The notes beneath the pieces are model-generated. The model was not told the origin of the DNA and did not search any database. It saw nothing but the letters and a program-made list of their open reading frames with translations. A stretch of 64,000 nt of DNA, from assembly GCA_934047225.1 (NCBI GenBank), contig OW203992.1, positions 2,779,501 to 2,843,500 of the forward strand, in the 5' to 3' direction. The stretch is from Ypsolopha sequella. Lineage: Eukaryota > Arthropoda > Insecta > Lepidoptera > Ypsolophidae. Each line of letters opens with the position of its first letter. The first letter of the stretch is position 1. Below, one piece after another: positions 31,966-45,381 of this stretch. The position numbers and the translations under genes were made by a program.

Positions 31966-34900
31966 ATGGATAATCTTAAACAATTCAGCCAAATGGCCCA
32001 AGAAGACAACTGGCGAACCCAAACCTTTCGCCAAAACGTTGTTACAAAAATGTAAGCTTTTTCTTTAATTTATATAAATATAGGTACTTAAATAAAACAA
32101 TATTGTTAGAACTGATGTCTGAAGCTGACCTCAGCTATACCAAATGTATGAATGAGCCGTTGCAAATGCAGCAAAAACCGCTATTCTGCTGTAGAAAAGC
32201 AAGAGGTATTTTAAAGGGTAACAAACTCATGTACACACTATTCACCAAATGTTATTACATCCTAACGTGATAAGAGTTATATCAAACTCCTTCTACCACC
32301 AAATTCGTGCTTTTCAAGACATTTAGTTAACATAATAGTGTAGTTTTACACATCAAAGATTTATCCTTCTGCCTTAATTTAGAGGGAAGGCGAAAGCCCA
32401 TGGTAAAACCCCATAGCTAGGTTAAATTTATTATTGTTTTGTAGTGAAGAAGCAATCCAACGTTCAGGCATGCAGGTAGCTCGCAACAGCAGTGAGATGG
32501 AGAACCATGTGTTCAAGAAGGCAAGTACAAGAGAGGAATATATGAACATGGTTGCCAAACTCATCCTGCATGTTCGGGAGATGTGTAAGTACACTAACTA
32601 TAATAGGAACTCTGAATAAAATAACTTGATGTGTTATTAGAGTGCTGGGGTCTTAACTAACTGCAACATCTATCACTATCGTTTTTAAAGGTAATCTGAT
32701 TGGCTAGTAATGACGTCATACACCATTTCAAGGCAATCACTCATACCTTTGAAAGCAAATGTTTAAGTTAGACAATAAGGCCCCTGGTAACATTTACTTA
32801 AACCACATAGTTACTGATAAGCCTGAACAAAGAAGTTTCCCAAAAAATAGTACAAAATAATAAACTACATTAATTTCCAAAAAAATTGTACTTTTGTGTT
32901 TCTGGAAGGATTTTCAGTATGATTTCAGACAGACAGATGTTGCATTTTATATGTTTCATGTTATGATTTAAATGTTTCAGCCCAGCCAAAACCGAACATG
33001 CAAGGCCCCAACCAAAACCAACAAGGGCCAAACCCCCAAGTTCAAAACCAGCCTGGGCAAGCTCCTCAAGGTCCTGGAGGAAATCAACAGGGCATGGCTC
33101 CAGACCCCATTGGCGCCCTCCAAAACCTCGCCTCCCAGGGCACCAGGAACCAAATGATCAACATGGGGCCCCAAGGTCAGATGCAGCAGCAAGGAGTCAT
33201 GGGTCCCAATTCCGGTATGGGGGGAATGCAAGGTCAGATGGGACAACAAGGCCCTATGGTGTCTCAAAGTGGCCAGGGTCAACCTGCCTCAAACCTACTT
33301 CAAACTTTGAATCAGAGGCCACCACTAAATATGCAGCAGATGCAAAGTAAGCTCGGAATGGGGATGGTGAACCAAAGTCAGATGGGGGGAAATATGATGG
33401 GTGGGATGGGGAACCCTATGAATAGTCAATTGCAGAGCCAGTTGGCGGGGCCAGGCATGCAAGGACAGATGATGCCCAACATGTCAATGCCCAATGCCAT
33501 GCAGGTGCCCATGAGTGGAGCCAGCAGCATGGTGGGACAGATGCAGTGCAACCAGGTTGGTGGTATGGGAGGACAGATGGCGCCCAACTCGATGCAAGGG
33601 CAGATGGGGCCTGGGCAAATGGGTGAGCTGATTAATTTATCTTATATTTTTCTTATGAAGTTTAAGAAAATCCTTACATAGCAAAGCTTGTATTTCTTTC
33701 CGGCATAACTCAAGTAGAAAACAATAACATTGAACTTAAAGATACGAGTAGGGTAAGTATGATTAAAGCGATCTCTTCTAGACAACCATTGCATGGAAGA
33801 AAAAGGATTCCAGGAGAAGAAGTGTGCACGTAAATTAAGTTATACATATTAATAATAGTACATACATGTGTATATAATATAGTTATATCTTAGCTGATTG
33901 AACTGAAATTTTGTTCACTTGCGTCTAGAATACAGAGAAAATAGAGAAAGTTTTCGGTTCTCCAAGGTATCCCATGATAAAAAGTAGCCTATGCCACTCT
34001 CTGGCCCAAAAACTATATCAATGCAAAAAATTACGTTGCTCCATTGGTGAAAGAAGGAAAAACCAGCAAACACACTTTCGCATTTATAATAGGGGTACAG
34101 ATTTTGTGCAGTCATGGGTATTTATTTAAAAACTAAATGGAATATTTATTTTTCCCAACAATATTTGTCTATTTAAACTGAAGAAAAGCTTTTAAAGTAG
34201 CTTTTGCGTACCTGCAATACATTTATCAAAAGGTCCAAAAAATCCTTTCATGTTTTTTTTTTCTAAAATATATTAATCGCTATGAGCATAAAAATGAACA
34301 TGACTTTGATGCTTAAACCTTGTGCCTGTTAATCAAGAAAAGTCAATATATCTTTTATTTTAAAATATTTTTGAAATTCATGTGTCTAAAAAAGCAAAGC
34401 AAGTGAAGCACCAACTTTGATACGTTACAATATAAAATAAAGTATTCAGTAATGCCATTTCTACAAATCAACATTCTATCACAGTGGGCGGGATGCCGGG
34501 TAACCAGATGGTGAACATGGGCATGCTCCACATGCAGGGCCGCGTGCCGGGCAAGGATGGCGGAATGGGGGGTGGCATGATGGGACCCGGGTACGCGGCC
34601 AGAGGGCCCCAGCCCAACCAGTTCCTGAGACAGAGCCCTAGCCCGTCCGCCCCCTCGCCTATGGGTGGGCCTAGCCCTGCAGGCATGGGTGAGTTTCTTG
34701 CTTTGGTAATAATTTTCTGGTGTAAAATTAAATTCGCAGTTGAAACGATGAATCCTGCACTGACTCCCGTGATCTTGAATATTGTGCACTTCCCCCCCCT
34801 TCCTCATATTTGGTGTAATAATAGTAGTTTATGCTACAAGGGCGAAAAAGAATAAATTACGAGGACGTAACCGAGTAATTTATTGCTTTTACGCCCGTGT

Positions 34901-37900
34901 ATCATACCAGGTTTTAAATGCATAGTGTGAGGAAATGAAAACAATATAATCTTGTGAACTTTAAATTATGATTGGCTCAAAAGGATTGTATCCAGAGCCG
35001 TTAAACAGTGGAAAAAAAAGTATAACATCTATAGTACATGGGAAAGGCTGCAGGTTAGCCAACCATTGCAGATAAATAAAAAAATAATAATAATAAAGCC
35101 CTAGGGCAAAATAATCGACTTTCTATTCGGTTTTGATGCATAAAAAGTGGGTCTTTACGGGCACTTGCATTGAAAATACATTTATCTTTTCCTATACTGC
35201 AATAAGGTAATTGCAACATCAAAAGCAGTTTTATTTAGAAGTTAAGTACCTACACTGTTTATCCGATGTTTATAATATTACATTTTACATATGTTTATAA
35301 TATTACATAATATTATTACAATATAACACAGTGTTCTGCCTGACGACTCGCTCTTGGCTTTTTTCATTTAGAATGTTGCATAGGCATTCATTGAATTGAT
35401 TCTTCACATGATCACTTGATCATTGTAACAGTACTGTTTTAACTTCTGTATAAGCGCACAATTTGAATGATTTTCGAAGCTAACTTGATTTTCCCATGTT
35501 GTAATACACTCTGATAATGTTCGGATTATCCCGAGCGATGGATATAAATTAAAACAATTTTTTACTAGTTTATATTACTATTATGAATTTGGCTGTCAAT
35601 AAATAATTCTACATGCCTTATGCAATAGGGATTTTATATTTTAATTTATATTAAAATTAAAATAATTAATTATTTTTCCGCTAAATGTCGCGGTCCGCAG
35701 GAGTGATGGGTGGCGCGATGCAGTCCCCCATACCGATGAGTCAGATGGGAGGGTGTGGCGGGGGAGTGGGGAGTCCTTCGCCCTCCGCGCCCCCGCACAT
35801 GCAGCACCACGGACAACAGCCGCAGAGGTAAGCACAGCTATACCCTATAGCAGCTGCGAGCTTCACCCTAACTGGGATGTGACCATAGTCTGATACAAGT
35901 ATTTATACAGGCTTTAAGGGTCCCACGAATTGACGGATGAGCTCCGCTCTGGAAGGGGCGTGGCAATTAGTTGTCTCGCTCAGAGCAACACACCCTGCCT
36001 TAGTGCGAGAGAGAAGTTATAGTTTTTGCCGTAAATGCTCATAAGTTAGTACTTCCGTTCCTATTGTATGGTATCGATGTTTTAGGAAATTTTATGGATT
36101 TAATCATTAACTAGACAATGTTAACGAGAATTGCCTGTTGTTAGATTTGTGTTTAGAATATACTTAATCACTGGAAAGAAACATTCAAAATAGTGTGTTT
36201 TAGTCCCGTTGGAACGAGTTTTCTAATCTCTATATTTCTTGTTCTAAAACATTGTGTTAAAAAAGAACAACAGATATTTCCAGATATGTGTCAGATCAAA
36301 AGGTATCATAAGGCATCATTAAAAATAAGGCAATATGGAAGAATGACAGAGGACCTCATTTTGTATGGCAGTATCTCCTTATGTAATTAGCCCTTAAGAG
36401 CAGCGAAAGTGCTGCCACCTTAAAAACTTTCTTTTTCTTACCAGAATAATCATTATAATTTTGCTCAATTAAATGTCTGGAAATAGCAATGAACTATTTT
36501 TAAATAGCAATAAAGTTTTCTGTCAAGTCCTCTATTTAGAGCTAAACTTTAATAAACTTATGCCGGAAAAGCGCCCGCGACATTACAAGAACGCGGGGGA
36601 TGATGACAAAGATATTCGCGCGGGAAGCGGGCGGCAGGCTTGTGGGAGAGAGAGAGAGATATTCTTTCAAACACTCTGAATGTCATATGATCTCGTCCCC
36701 GCGCCCGTGTAGCGTTGCGGGTGAAAACTGACCGATCCGGCCAGTCTGTAATAACAGCAACGCGATAAAATGTACTCTTTAACATTAGCAGCGCCCTCTG
36801 TTATCTGACGTATCAACTAACTCGGTCCACAGAGGGGTGAGCCTCGCCATGGTGGCCTCTCCGGTGTCGTCGCTGAACACGCCGCAGGGGGCGGGCGCGG
36901 GGGTCGCGTCCCCGGGGGGCGAGGAGGCTGCCTACAGGGAGAAAGTGAGACAGCTGTCCAAGTACATTGAGCCGCTGAGACGGATGGTGCATCGCATGAT
37001 GAGCGAGGGGGGGAGTGAGTATTTCAATATATTTTGGGTTCCATCGAAATATGGAAGTCTCCCTCCATGGAACCCAAAACTCTCAAGCTATTCCGTCCTC
37101 CAGCTATTTGAGCTATTTAAAGACAAATGGGGCCCCAAAATCTGCATGCTTTTTACTCTGTTCCCTTCTTCTCGACGCTGCACTTCATCCAAATGCTTCT
37201 TCCGAAAAACAGCCTAAAATTAAAACAAATAGTTGCGAGATATGTGCCTTGTTTCTTTTGCCACAGTTGCACGAAGCGCTAGTAACTGTGACGTCAAATC
37301 ATTTTCCCACCCGTTCTGCTGACCCGCACCCTTATTAAAAGTCGACTGGTCGAGGTTATGCGATAAAAAGGGATAAAAAATTATAATTCAATTCAATTCA
37401 ATATTTTTATTTCAGACAAATGTTCATAGAGTAAGTAGGTACAAAATTCTTAATTAAGTATAATATATTGCTTTTCGGAAAAAAATACCATTTTCTTTTT
37501 TTTTGCTTTACTATCATATTGTATGTATGTTTATTGTATATATCAACCCCTGTGTTGGAAATTATTACAATCTGTATATTCTGGACAAACTTTGTTATCA
37601 CCCATTTGGTGCGTTTTTCCAACCACTAAATCTTTCTTCCAGATGTGGAAAAACTGACCAAAATGAAGAACCTCCTCGACATCCTCTCCAACCCGAACAA
37701 GAGAATGCCTCTGGAGACGTTGATCAAGTGTGAGGTGGTCCTGGAGAAGTTGGACTTCAAGCGGAGCGAGGGGCTCGGAGGGCTGCAGGTGCCTACTGGG
37801 AAGGTACAGCAACTACTACTGTTAGATAGAACCTTGTCACACACACACACACTCTCCAACATGTACAAGAGGATGCCTCTTTAAAATTCGACCACGAGAC

Positions 37901-38683
37901 GGCTAACTGGACAGTACTTTTGTCAGATTGTCAGATTTTGGCCTAGATTTAAGATTTTGGAAGCGATCAACGTCTTTGTTCATATACCAGGTGTAAACAG
38001 ACTGCTATCTTTAAATGAAACTAAATATTCTACCGAACATACTGAACCACTTTTCCCAACAAACATACCGCGTGAACCATTCGTTTAGGTAATATTTGAG
38101 TTTCAAACAAAAATGCGTGAACCCTAACGCACTGAGATACGGGCGTTTTTTGAGCCAGCGTCGTCCATGAAACAGCTGTTCACGCGCAGCGTTCTAAAAT
38201 AGACCTTCCTCCAGCGAGATAAAGTGTTAACAGAATCTATACAAAATTGATGAATTGTAACATACGTCTATTTTAGTTTAGAAATTTTTGACATATATTA
38301 TATAATGTATTACTATGTGACGTAAAGATAAATGTATGTTATTAGAGAAATTAGTTATTTAATTAGTGTTATGATATGTGTGTTGGTTATATTCTGTAAA
38401 AAATTCAAATGCGATGCTTTTTAAATAAATAATTGCTTGTGAAATAAAACGCAAAACGTCGTATTTCGGACATATTTATAGACATGAAAAATATAAATTA
38501 ATACAACTGATTGTTGAAGGAAAAATTGAAGCAAAAAGAGGTCGCGGTAGAAGGAGAACATCATGGACTAGAAATATAAGAGACTGACTCGCAGTGGAAA
38601 GTACAGAGGAACTAATTCGCATGACAGAAGATAGGGAGACATTTAGAAAAATGGTCGCTGACCTCCAGGATGGAGATGGCACT

Positions 38684-38718
<35 letters not shown>

Positions 38719-41700
38719 ATGATGATGATGATTATGATGATGATGTGAAATAATAAATGAAATTAAGTTACAGTTGAATATCTTCTCTGATGTTTTGCGC
38801 GTATATTTTACTTCAGAGAGCTGTTCAGTATGAGCATTACATTATGTGGTTTAATTAAAAGGTCGCAGTCTTTTTTCACTCTGTATATAGAGTTATAACT
38901 TGCGTGAATTTGATTTGTTATGATATATTGTTATGATATTAATAAAAATATCAAAATCTTAGTTCAAAGTTGACAGATAGAGAGACCAGCGCAACAAAAA
39001 AACTGGATTGTCCTAATTGTTTACAAGGTGACTTTTTGATCATCGTCCAAATTCATACTGGAGGCTTGGTAAGAGATCGGCATCAGGGATCGATAATTTT
39101 TTTGTGAAATTCGTATAATGAGATTTCGACTTCCCATAGTAATTCACTCCCAGTTCTGAGTGAATCACTATGGGGAGTCGAAATTTCATTTTATGAATTT
39201 TACAAAAATTGTTATTGGTTCATGATGCTGATCAGTTACCAAGGCTCAAGTAGGAATTTGGACGATGTTTACAAATTCACCTTGTATAACGCGTCGAAGT
39301 TTTAAAATGATCCATTAAGGGGCTCCACAATGCCAAACATCAATTTTGTATTACATTCAGTTCCGTTATTGTAGACGGTAAAAATATGGCGTGTATTTTG
39401 ACTCGAGACAGTTATTAATTACACTATATTATATGAATAAACATACTTTTAATATTCTATTAATTGTATTACTTTTAAAAAAGCATGAATTTCATGAAAA
39501 AAGCGATTCAGTTTCCATATTTCAAAACCGATTAAAATAGATACTAACTAGAAAAAAAACATCTTTATTACATAATTTAATTATAGTTAATGTCCTATTG
39601 GAGCCGCGATTTCAAAATAACTGAAGTTTTGCGTGCGTGGAATCTGATTAGAGCAGAATAGACAGTTCAAAAACAAAAGCGTTAGAGCAGGACTGAAGCT
39701 TAGCATGTTGCAGCCCCTTGAAAATTCTCCTAAATGAATCCTGAGTCAGTATGAAATGTGATATGAATATATCGTTCCAGGAACAGATCTTCAACCCGTT
39801 GTTAGAAGTAGTTAACAACTGTCTACAGTCGCCGCTCGCCAACCACACACTCAAACGTACTTTCGGCTCAACTCTGGACGCACTCAACGGACCCGAGATC
39901 AAGTACGTGATGGTTCTAGCCAAGCTTGATGGGCGGTTACAGACGGTTGCGTATTATCGATCATTCGACCATTACCAACTTCTGTAGATTTATGTGGATG
40001 TCCCTGCTGCCATTCTCCCAGTTTCTGAGCGGGTGCCATTCATCCTAGGTCTTATTTGATGCTTTCCACCAGGCGCGGCGATGGCCAATCTAGTAAACCC
40101 ATTTAAGAAAAAAAAAAAAAACAGAACGATTAAAGATATGCAACCTATTTTCGAAAATTTTGCGATCACGAGTCTGTTTTTATGAAAAAAAAGCCGGTCT
40201 AAATAATCCTATAAACATTTCCAAGTAAACGTGAAACCCGTATCTAAATCTCTTAATCGACTATTATATTGAACCGTTCTTCCAGACAGACATACGTTTC
40301 AGTTTAAAGGTTCTATATGTCGTCGTCATATCGTAGAATTCGGCATTTTACAATTTCTACGTATATCTATATTCTGTTTAGAACTACTGAGGGTCGCTTC
40401 GCCTCGCTCCGCTCCGTTTCGCTCGGCTCCCCAAAATGTATTAACATGCAAACCTAACACGCTCCGCTCGTTGACATTTTGTTGAAAGATTTTCGGCTTC
40501 ATACTTAACAATTTGCCGGATTTTACACAATGACGACGGCGTGGCGTATGGATTTGTTTAGTGAAAACTTGTTTGTTTTTAGAAATCTGCCACCACCCAC
40601 CAAAATGACAAAGGTGGAGGATCCACCGATGGAGATACCAGATGTCCTGCAAGGGGAAATAGCTCGACTCGACTCTAGGTTTAAAGTGAGTTTACAATGA
40701 TTAAATATTGCATTGCTTTTTTTAAATCCAGATTCTTACGAATATTATGGTAGAAATTAAATAAAAAATAAAATTTTCGATATATATTTTTATTTAATTT
40801 CTACCATGATATTCGTAAGAATCTGTATATATATAAAATAAAACAGTAAAAAATGCTTTTATTAAGTAAAAATATTTATTATCAAACTTTTATAAATCGC
40901 TGATACAATAAAATTTAAATGTAAACTTTATTGTCTTTTTAAATAAATTAACTAGGTAAAACATAACAAATAAAATTCAAGTGAGATATATTTTGGGCCA
41001 TTCCGGCCCAGCATCAGTCACAATGAAGTAAAAAATATATATATAACACATAGGTAAAAAAAAATAAAAAGATAAAAACTATTTACAAAATATTAAGAAT
41101 AAAGTAAATGAGTCACATAGCGCCATCCCACCGCATCGATGCAAACTTTTGTGTTCTTTAGTTTGTTATTCGTGGTCAGAGAGCATTGCTATTTGTTCTT
41201 AGTTATGTAACGATGAGATGGGATGGCGCCACGCGGTGAATGCCGTCCGTGTCCATCTATTTCATGGAAGACTAAGCAGTTGGAAGGATATGATTGGAGA
41301 ACTAAAACAAAATGATGACTGTTTTAATGTTGCTTGTTTAAGCCTGGACCTTATTGTGCACCAAGTGACCATATGAAAGAACTCTCCCACGTTCTGAGTT
41401 GAATGTCTGTTAGGGCTGGTATGAATGATTTTAGAATGCGGGCTGTGAAACACTGATTAAGTTGTGATATGTGGAGACGAGTATGTGTGGGAATGGGTAG
41501 TGTGTTGTTGGTAATAGAGTAGGATGTTTGTCTGTGATGGTTCATTCTAATGTCTAATGCGTTTTGCGTCTCACCCACATAGAATGCAGGGCAGTGCCTG
41601 CATTCTAAGATGTATATGCAGTTACTTGTTGTGCTTGTGCTATTGGCTTTATGTGTTTACTGTATGGTGTGTGTTGATGGCAGTGGCGGTGTTAATGTTA

Positions 41701-44700
41701 GCACATGTCTTGCATCGAGGCCGTCAGCATGCTGAGGTTCCATTAGTTGAAGTGGTATTGTTGTTGGGTGGTGCATTTGTTTTGGTAAGTATTGACTTTA
41801 GGTCTGGGTTTTGCTTATAGCATATCTGCATGTTTCTGGGTAACAGGTTTTTAGTGTCATCGTTCTGTGTGAGTATAGGTAAGAAGTCTTTTATTAGTTT
41901 TTTTAGCTTGTAGCTGCCGTGGAAATATGTTGTGATTAGACGCAGTTGGTTTTGTGTGATGTTTCTGTTAGGTCTGTTGTTATGAATGTGTTGTCTGGGT
42001 CGGTCATGAATGAGTTTTATTAAGAACTTGTTAGGGTAGTTTCTGTGTAGTAGGCCAGTATGTATTTTATTTTAGTAGTTTTTAGTGTTTCTTGAGTGTT
42101 GCAGATTTGACGGCTTCGAAGTGATAATGAAAAAGGGATGGATTTTTTTAATATGTAATGGATGACAGCTGTATTACAGTATCTCCATTATAAAGGATAA
42201 TGACAGGTCACGTGACATCAGGAATCGTTTTAATATGGGAGGAAAATTTTGATTCTGTTGTGTACGTTGATTTTACACACGGTTTCCACCCACACAACTA
42301 AATCTAAATTTACTCACACATGAATACGATTCTCGATGTCACGTGAGCTGCCATTACCTTATCTGATCCTACTGAAATTTCACGTGTGTTGTGTCTTATC
42401 ATCTACTGAACCATCCATTGAAATTCGGGCGGATGATTAAATTTCACCTTATACAAGGTGAATTTGTGAACATCGTCCAAATTCATACTTGAGCCTTGGT
42501 AAGTGTTCAGCATCATTAACCAATAACGATTTTTGTAAAATTCATAAAATGAAATGGTGACTCCCCATAGTGATTCATTCAGGACTGGGAGTGAATTACT
42601 ATGGGAAGTCGAAATTTCATTATACGAATTTCACAAAAATTGTTATCGATTCATGATGCTGATCACTTACCAAGCCTCCAGTATGAATTTGGACGATGAT
42701 CAAAAAGTCACCTTGTATATGTGGTGACGATGTTTTTACACACATACCTATACTTACGCCTGTCTTCCAGAGGGGTAGACAGAGCAGAGACTACAGATTT
42801 TCATATGTTACGATCCTGACACACCTCTTTCGCTTCTTCTACATCCATCAATCTAGTCACGACATATTTTTCATCTCACAGGTATCTCTGGACACGATGC
42901 AACTATCAGGCGGTGACGGTGCGATCTCCCTGTTCGCTCAACTGGACGAAGCGAGGCTCCCCTGCGTCCCTCCCCTGCAGGTGTCTGTACCCCGCGCGTA
43001 CCCGCTCGCGGCGCCGGTAGCGAGACTGCGGCCCAAGGGGGCTCGCCAGAGCGCGCCCGACTCGTTCCTGAGCAGGCTCGAGAAAGCTATGGAGGCCAGA
43101 TGTGCCAGGTGAGTCACTGAATGACCCAAATACGACTGACGCACCCTGATAGCAGTTCATAAATTAACAATTTCGTCAGGTTCCAACACTAACAGCAGCA
43201 TAGTAGGCATGATGACTCAAAAATTATAATTAGTCCGTCAGTTAGATGATCAGAAAATATTGGACACGTATTTTTTCTTTTGTCAATTAAACAAAAAATG
43301 ATGAAGATATAGCCCGCTAAAGTTCCGCGTGACGTCACGCTTAAGTACACTTTTTACCTAGGCATGACGTCACCAGGTCCCACTCCCAAACTTTGACGCG
43401 CTTTATTTCTGTCATGTTATGTTTGATTGACAAAAGAAAAAATACGTGTCCAATATTTTTTGATAATCTAAATGACGGACTAAATAAAATAATATTTTAT
43501 TACCCTGTCATCGGAGATGGCATTGGAACCCGCGTCGCGACCCCTAGCTTATAAACACAGCCCTGGCCCCGTAGCACAGTGTTTAATCGCCCTCGACGCG
43601 GCTTAGTTAAATCACAGGTGCGAGAAGCGTGACATTATGTTTAATCGAAAAATTATCGTGTCACGCTATTCGCACTTGTGATTCAACTAAGTGGCGTCGC
43701 GCGCGATTAAACACTGTGCTACGAGTGCAAGACAGTAAGACCAAGGCCGAGCTAACTGACCATCTTTTATTCAATCTGTCAAAAGAACTTGTATTTGTAC
43801 TGTCTTGTATTTTCTTATCCCTTGGTTAAAGTAGATATAAGTCATATATTGTATAGTATAAGTTTTATGTTGAAAAAAAAGACATGATCTTGCTAAGTTT
43901 CTTGCCCTTCTTCTTAGCAAGACTAATCGAATGGGCGGAGGTAGGCATGTATTTATATATGTAACCTATTAGTATGTAGTATATAGGATGGGATTTGGTC
44001 GGCCGCCTGGATTCGTGCTGGGGGCTCGGTTGGTGATCATTGAACCTTGTTCCTGGTCCCTGGCCGGGTCTCCGGTATGGGTTCGGGCGGCTGATTGGAT
44101 TTTACCTTGTATAATATATATTTTACCTATCATTTTAATCGTAAATATATTGCTACATAAATTAAATAAACCTTTAATTTAGTTCATGTACATTTATTAT
44201 TTTATTACATATATTTTCTTTATTAGATTAAATTTGACGTGTAAAAAGTGTATATATCTATACCTGCTTTGCAAAATAAACTATTTGAATTTGAATTTGA
44301 ATTTGAACAGAACAGATAATTGATATCACAGGCCGCGGCACGTAAGTCTAGCGGTAACAGTTAATGCGTAGAAGTCAAAAATAAGGTGACGTGGCGGAGG
44401 AACCGGGGCGTGGGGCGGGTGTACGTATCATACGTAAGCGCTGATTGGCTCCCCAGTCGCACTTAAGTCTCCCGCATCGATACGATGCTCCGCGAACTTC
44501 TGGCGTAGCCGATAGGCAGCCTTCATTGTGCAGCGCAATTTCCTCCGTTTTATAACATATTTTTACTTGTGGCAACTCGTTCACGAGAGCGTTGCTAACA
44601 ATAGATAATTCTTAACCGCACTTCAAACAGACCTGGCCAAAAAGGGTACTAAAATATTGACATAGTTGTTATAGAAACCACAGAATATAATCTATGAAAA

Positions 44701-45381
44701 TGCAGAACTAGTGCCCTCCTTGACAGGTAAAATCAAAGTCCGGTCGGTGTTTAGTAATGAAACCAAATGATTGGTGGAATAATTGTCTGAATCAATATAT
44801 TATTAAAGTAGGTAAAGAACTATCTACGTTTAGTTTACACAATGGTACAAAAATAAAATTACATAAATGTCATAAGTCATAACAAAATATCACCCTAATT
44901 ATAATTTGTAGAGATAATTATTGCGTGCGTGACTGTACCCATGCACAGCTATCCCCTCCGCGTTTCGTTCACCGCTAGACTTACATGCCGCGACTTATAC
45001 AGTGCATTTCAAATTAGAAACCAATCAGAAACAAATTTCAAGTAATCAAAATTATGAAAAAAATATGCATGTTCGTTATATTTAAATTTGAATAAACTTG
45101 AACGATTCTTTCGGCTTTGCGATAAGTTCCGGGACGGTTTTTTTCGTACAAAATTGAATGTGCACCTTGCCACTCATGCCTTTAAAACCTATACTAATTA
45201 TAACCATTCTATCACAAAAACCTTTGAAGAATCAGCCTCGTTAACATAGTGTATCTTCTGCCGTAGACTACCGAAGTCCTGCTCGGTAGGCCAGCTGCTT
45301 GACGCGTGGGAGATGAGCGTGCGGCAAGCGTGTGCGCCGATGTCTACAACTTACACACCAGTACCCGCACTAGGCATGTAA
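31966..45381 (+). CDS. MED15: Mediator complex subunit 15 (tail module)
   Basis: Eleven exons: 31966-32051, 32445-32584, 32981-33622, 34485-34688, 35701-35827, 36833-37014, 37643-37803, 39781-39902, 40583-40685, 42882-43108 and 45267-45381 (TAA). The total is 2109 nt, 702 aa, with all phases consistent. Residues 1-75 form the KIX domain ([45 protein letters not shown]) that contacts activators. Residues ~76-400 are Gln/Met/Gly/Pro-rich low-complexity sequence. The C-terminal part has [20 protein letters not shown], the [18 protein letters not shown] block, [14 protein letters not shown] and a final [15 protein letters not shown] helix, which anchors in the Mediator tail. It links transcription factors such as SREBP or SMADs (known from other animals) to RNA polymerase II. 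Shorter than vertebrate MED15 mainly in the Q-rich middle. Introns carry many elements. Confidence 0.95.
34818..35180. repeat. Interspersed repeat (copy A) in MED15 intron 4
   Basis: AATAATAGTAGTTTATGCTA through AAATTACGAGGACG, GCCCTAGGGCAAAATAATCG and TTGCATTGAAAATA. The same sequence in reverse orientation is at 57657-58056, which has an extra inner segment. Confidence 0.7.
36400..36570. repeat. Interspersed repeat related to 60075-60340
   Basis: Shares GCGAAAGTGCTGCC, AATGAACTATTTTTAAATA and AACTTATGCC in the same order with the longer copy at 60 kb. Confidence 0.55.
38448..38683 (+). pseudogene. RTE-type LINE, 3' end of the RT ORF
   Basis: Reads [36 protein letters not shown], one stop, then [20 protein letters not shown] and QDGDGT followed by TGA. 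This is the C-terminal motif set of RTE/BovB-like retrotransposons (G-K-R-x-R-G-R-R, DR-x-x-F-x-x-M-V-A-x-L). It is followed directly by GAT repeats, a typical RTE tail. Lies in MED15 intron 7. Confidence 0.7.
38681..38745. repeat. GAT microsatellite (RTE tail)
   Basis: About 18 GAT/GATTAT triplet steps, directly after the stop codon of the RTE fragment. Confidence 0.9.
39022..39286. repeat. MITE, TACAAGGTGA family, copy 1
   Basis: 265 bp with ends TACAAGGTGA and TCACCTTGTA, and an inner inverted pair CGACTTCCCATAGTAATTCA / TGAATCACTATGGGGAGTCG. In MED15 intron 7, reverse orientation to copy 2. Confidence 0.85.
41351..42090 (-). pseudogene. Penelope-like retroelement 3' part with GIY-YIG endonuclease
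   Basis: Minus-strand reading from ~42090: [55 protein letters not shown], then SAC-stop-RPRCKTC (the Cys-rich linker). A stretch with stops follows. Then [20 protein letters not shown] and [10 protein letters not shown], which is the GIY-YIG nuclease N-terminus (Y-I-L, Y-V-G-E-T, R-x-x-x-H), ending [10 protein letters not shown]. This order is that of Penelope-like elements. The RT part is missing. Antisense within MED15 intron 9; a 3' UTR-like tail extends to about 40900. Confidence 0.7.
42193..42451. repeat. MITE, AAGGTGAAATTTAATC family, copy 1
   Basis: Ends (reverse) with GGCGGATGATTAAATTTCAC and contains TCACGTGACATC twice in inverted order. It abuts the next MITE at 42452. A related copy is at 55759-55962. 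Confidence 0.65.
42452..42717. repeat. MITE, TACAAGGTGA family, copy 2
   Basis: 266 bp, reverse complement of the copy at 39022-39286 with few differences. In MED15 intron 9. Confidence 0.85.
43230..43483. repeat. MITE with long terminal repeats (TTAGTCCGTCA ends)
   Basis: Inverted arms of ~55 bp: TTAGTCCGTCAGTTAGATGA.., then GACACGTATTTTTTCTTTTG, and the complement at the right. In MED15 intron 10. Confidence 0.8.
43571..43722. repeat. MITE (GTAGCACAGTGTTTAATCGC ends)
   Basis: 152 bp, almost fully palindromic: GCACAGTGTTTAATCGC and its complement, with inner GGCTTAGTTAAATCACAGGT and ACTTGTGATTCAACTAAGT. In MED15 intron 10. Confidence 0.8.
43798..44309 (+). mobile_element. 5'-truncated copy of the LINE at 26.5 kb
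   Basis: Matches the 3' UTR of the LINE (TGTCTTGTATT.., GGTAGGCATGTATTTATATA, GGTCTCCGGTATGGGTTCGG) and ends in a TTTGAA tail repeated about four times. No RT coding sequence. Confidence 0.82.
44335..44991. repeat. Non-autonomous TIR element (~657 bp)
   Basis: Inverted ends GCGGCACGTAAGTCTAGCGG and CCGCTAGACTTACATGCCGC (one mismatch). In MED15 intron 10; no transposase frame. Confidence 0.7.

Noticed and set aside
34355..34807. 150-codon minus-strand frame with His/Arg-rich sequence
   Set aside because: Antisense of MED15 exon 4; the plus-strand exon has correct splice sites and phase.
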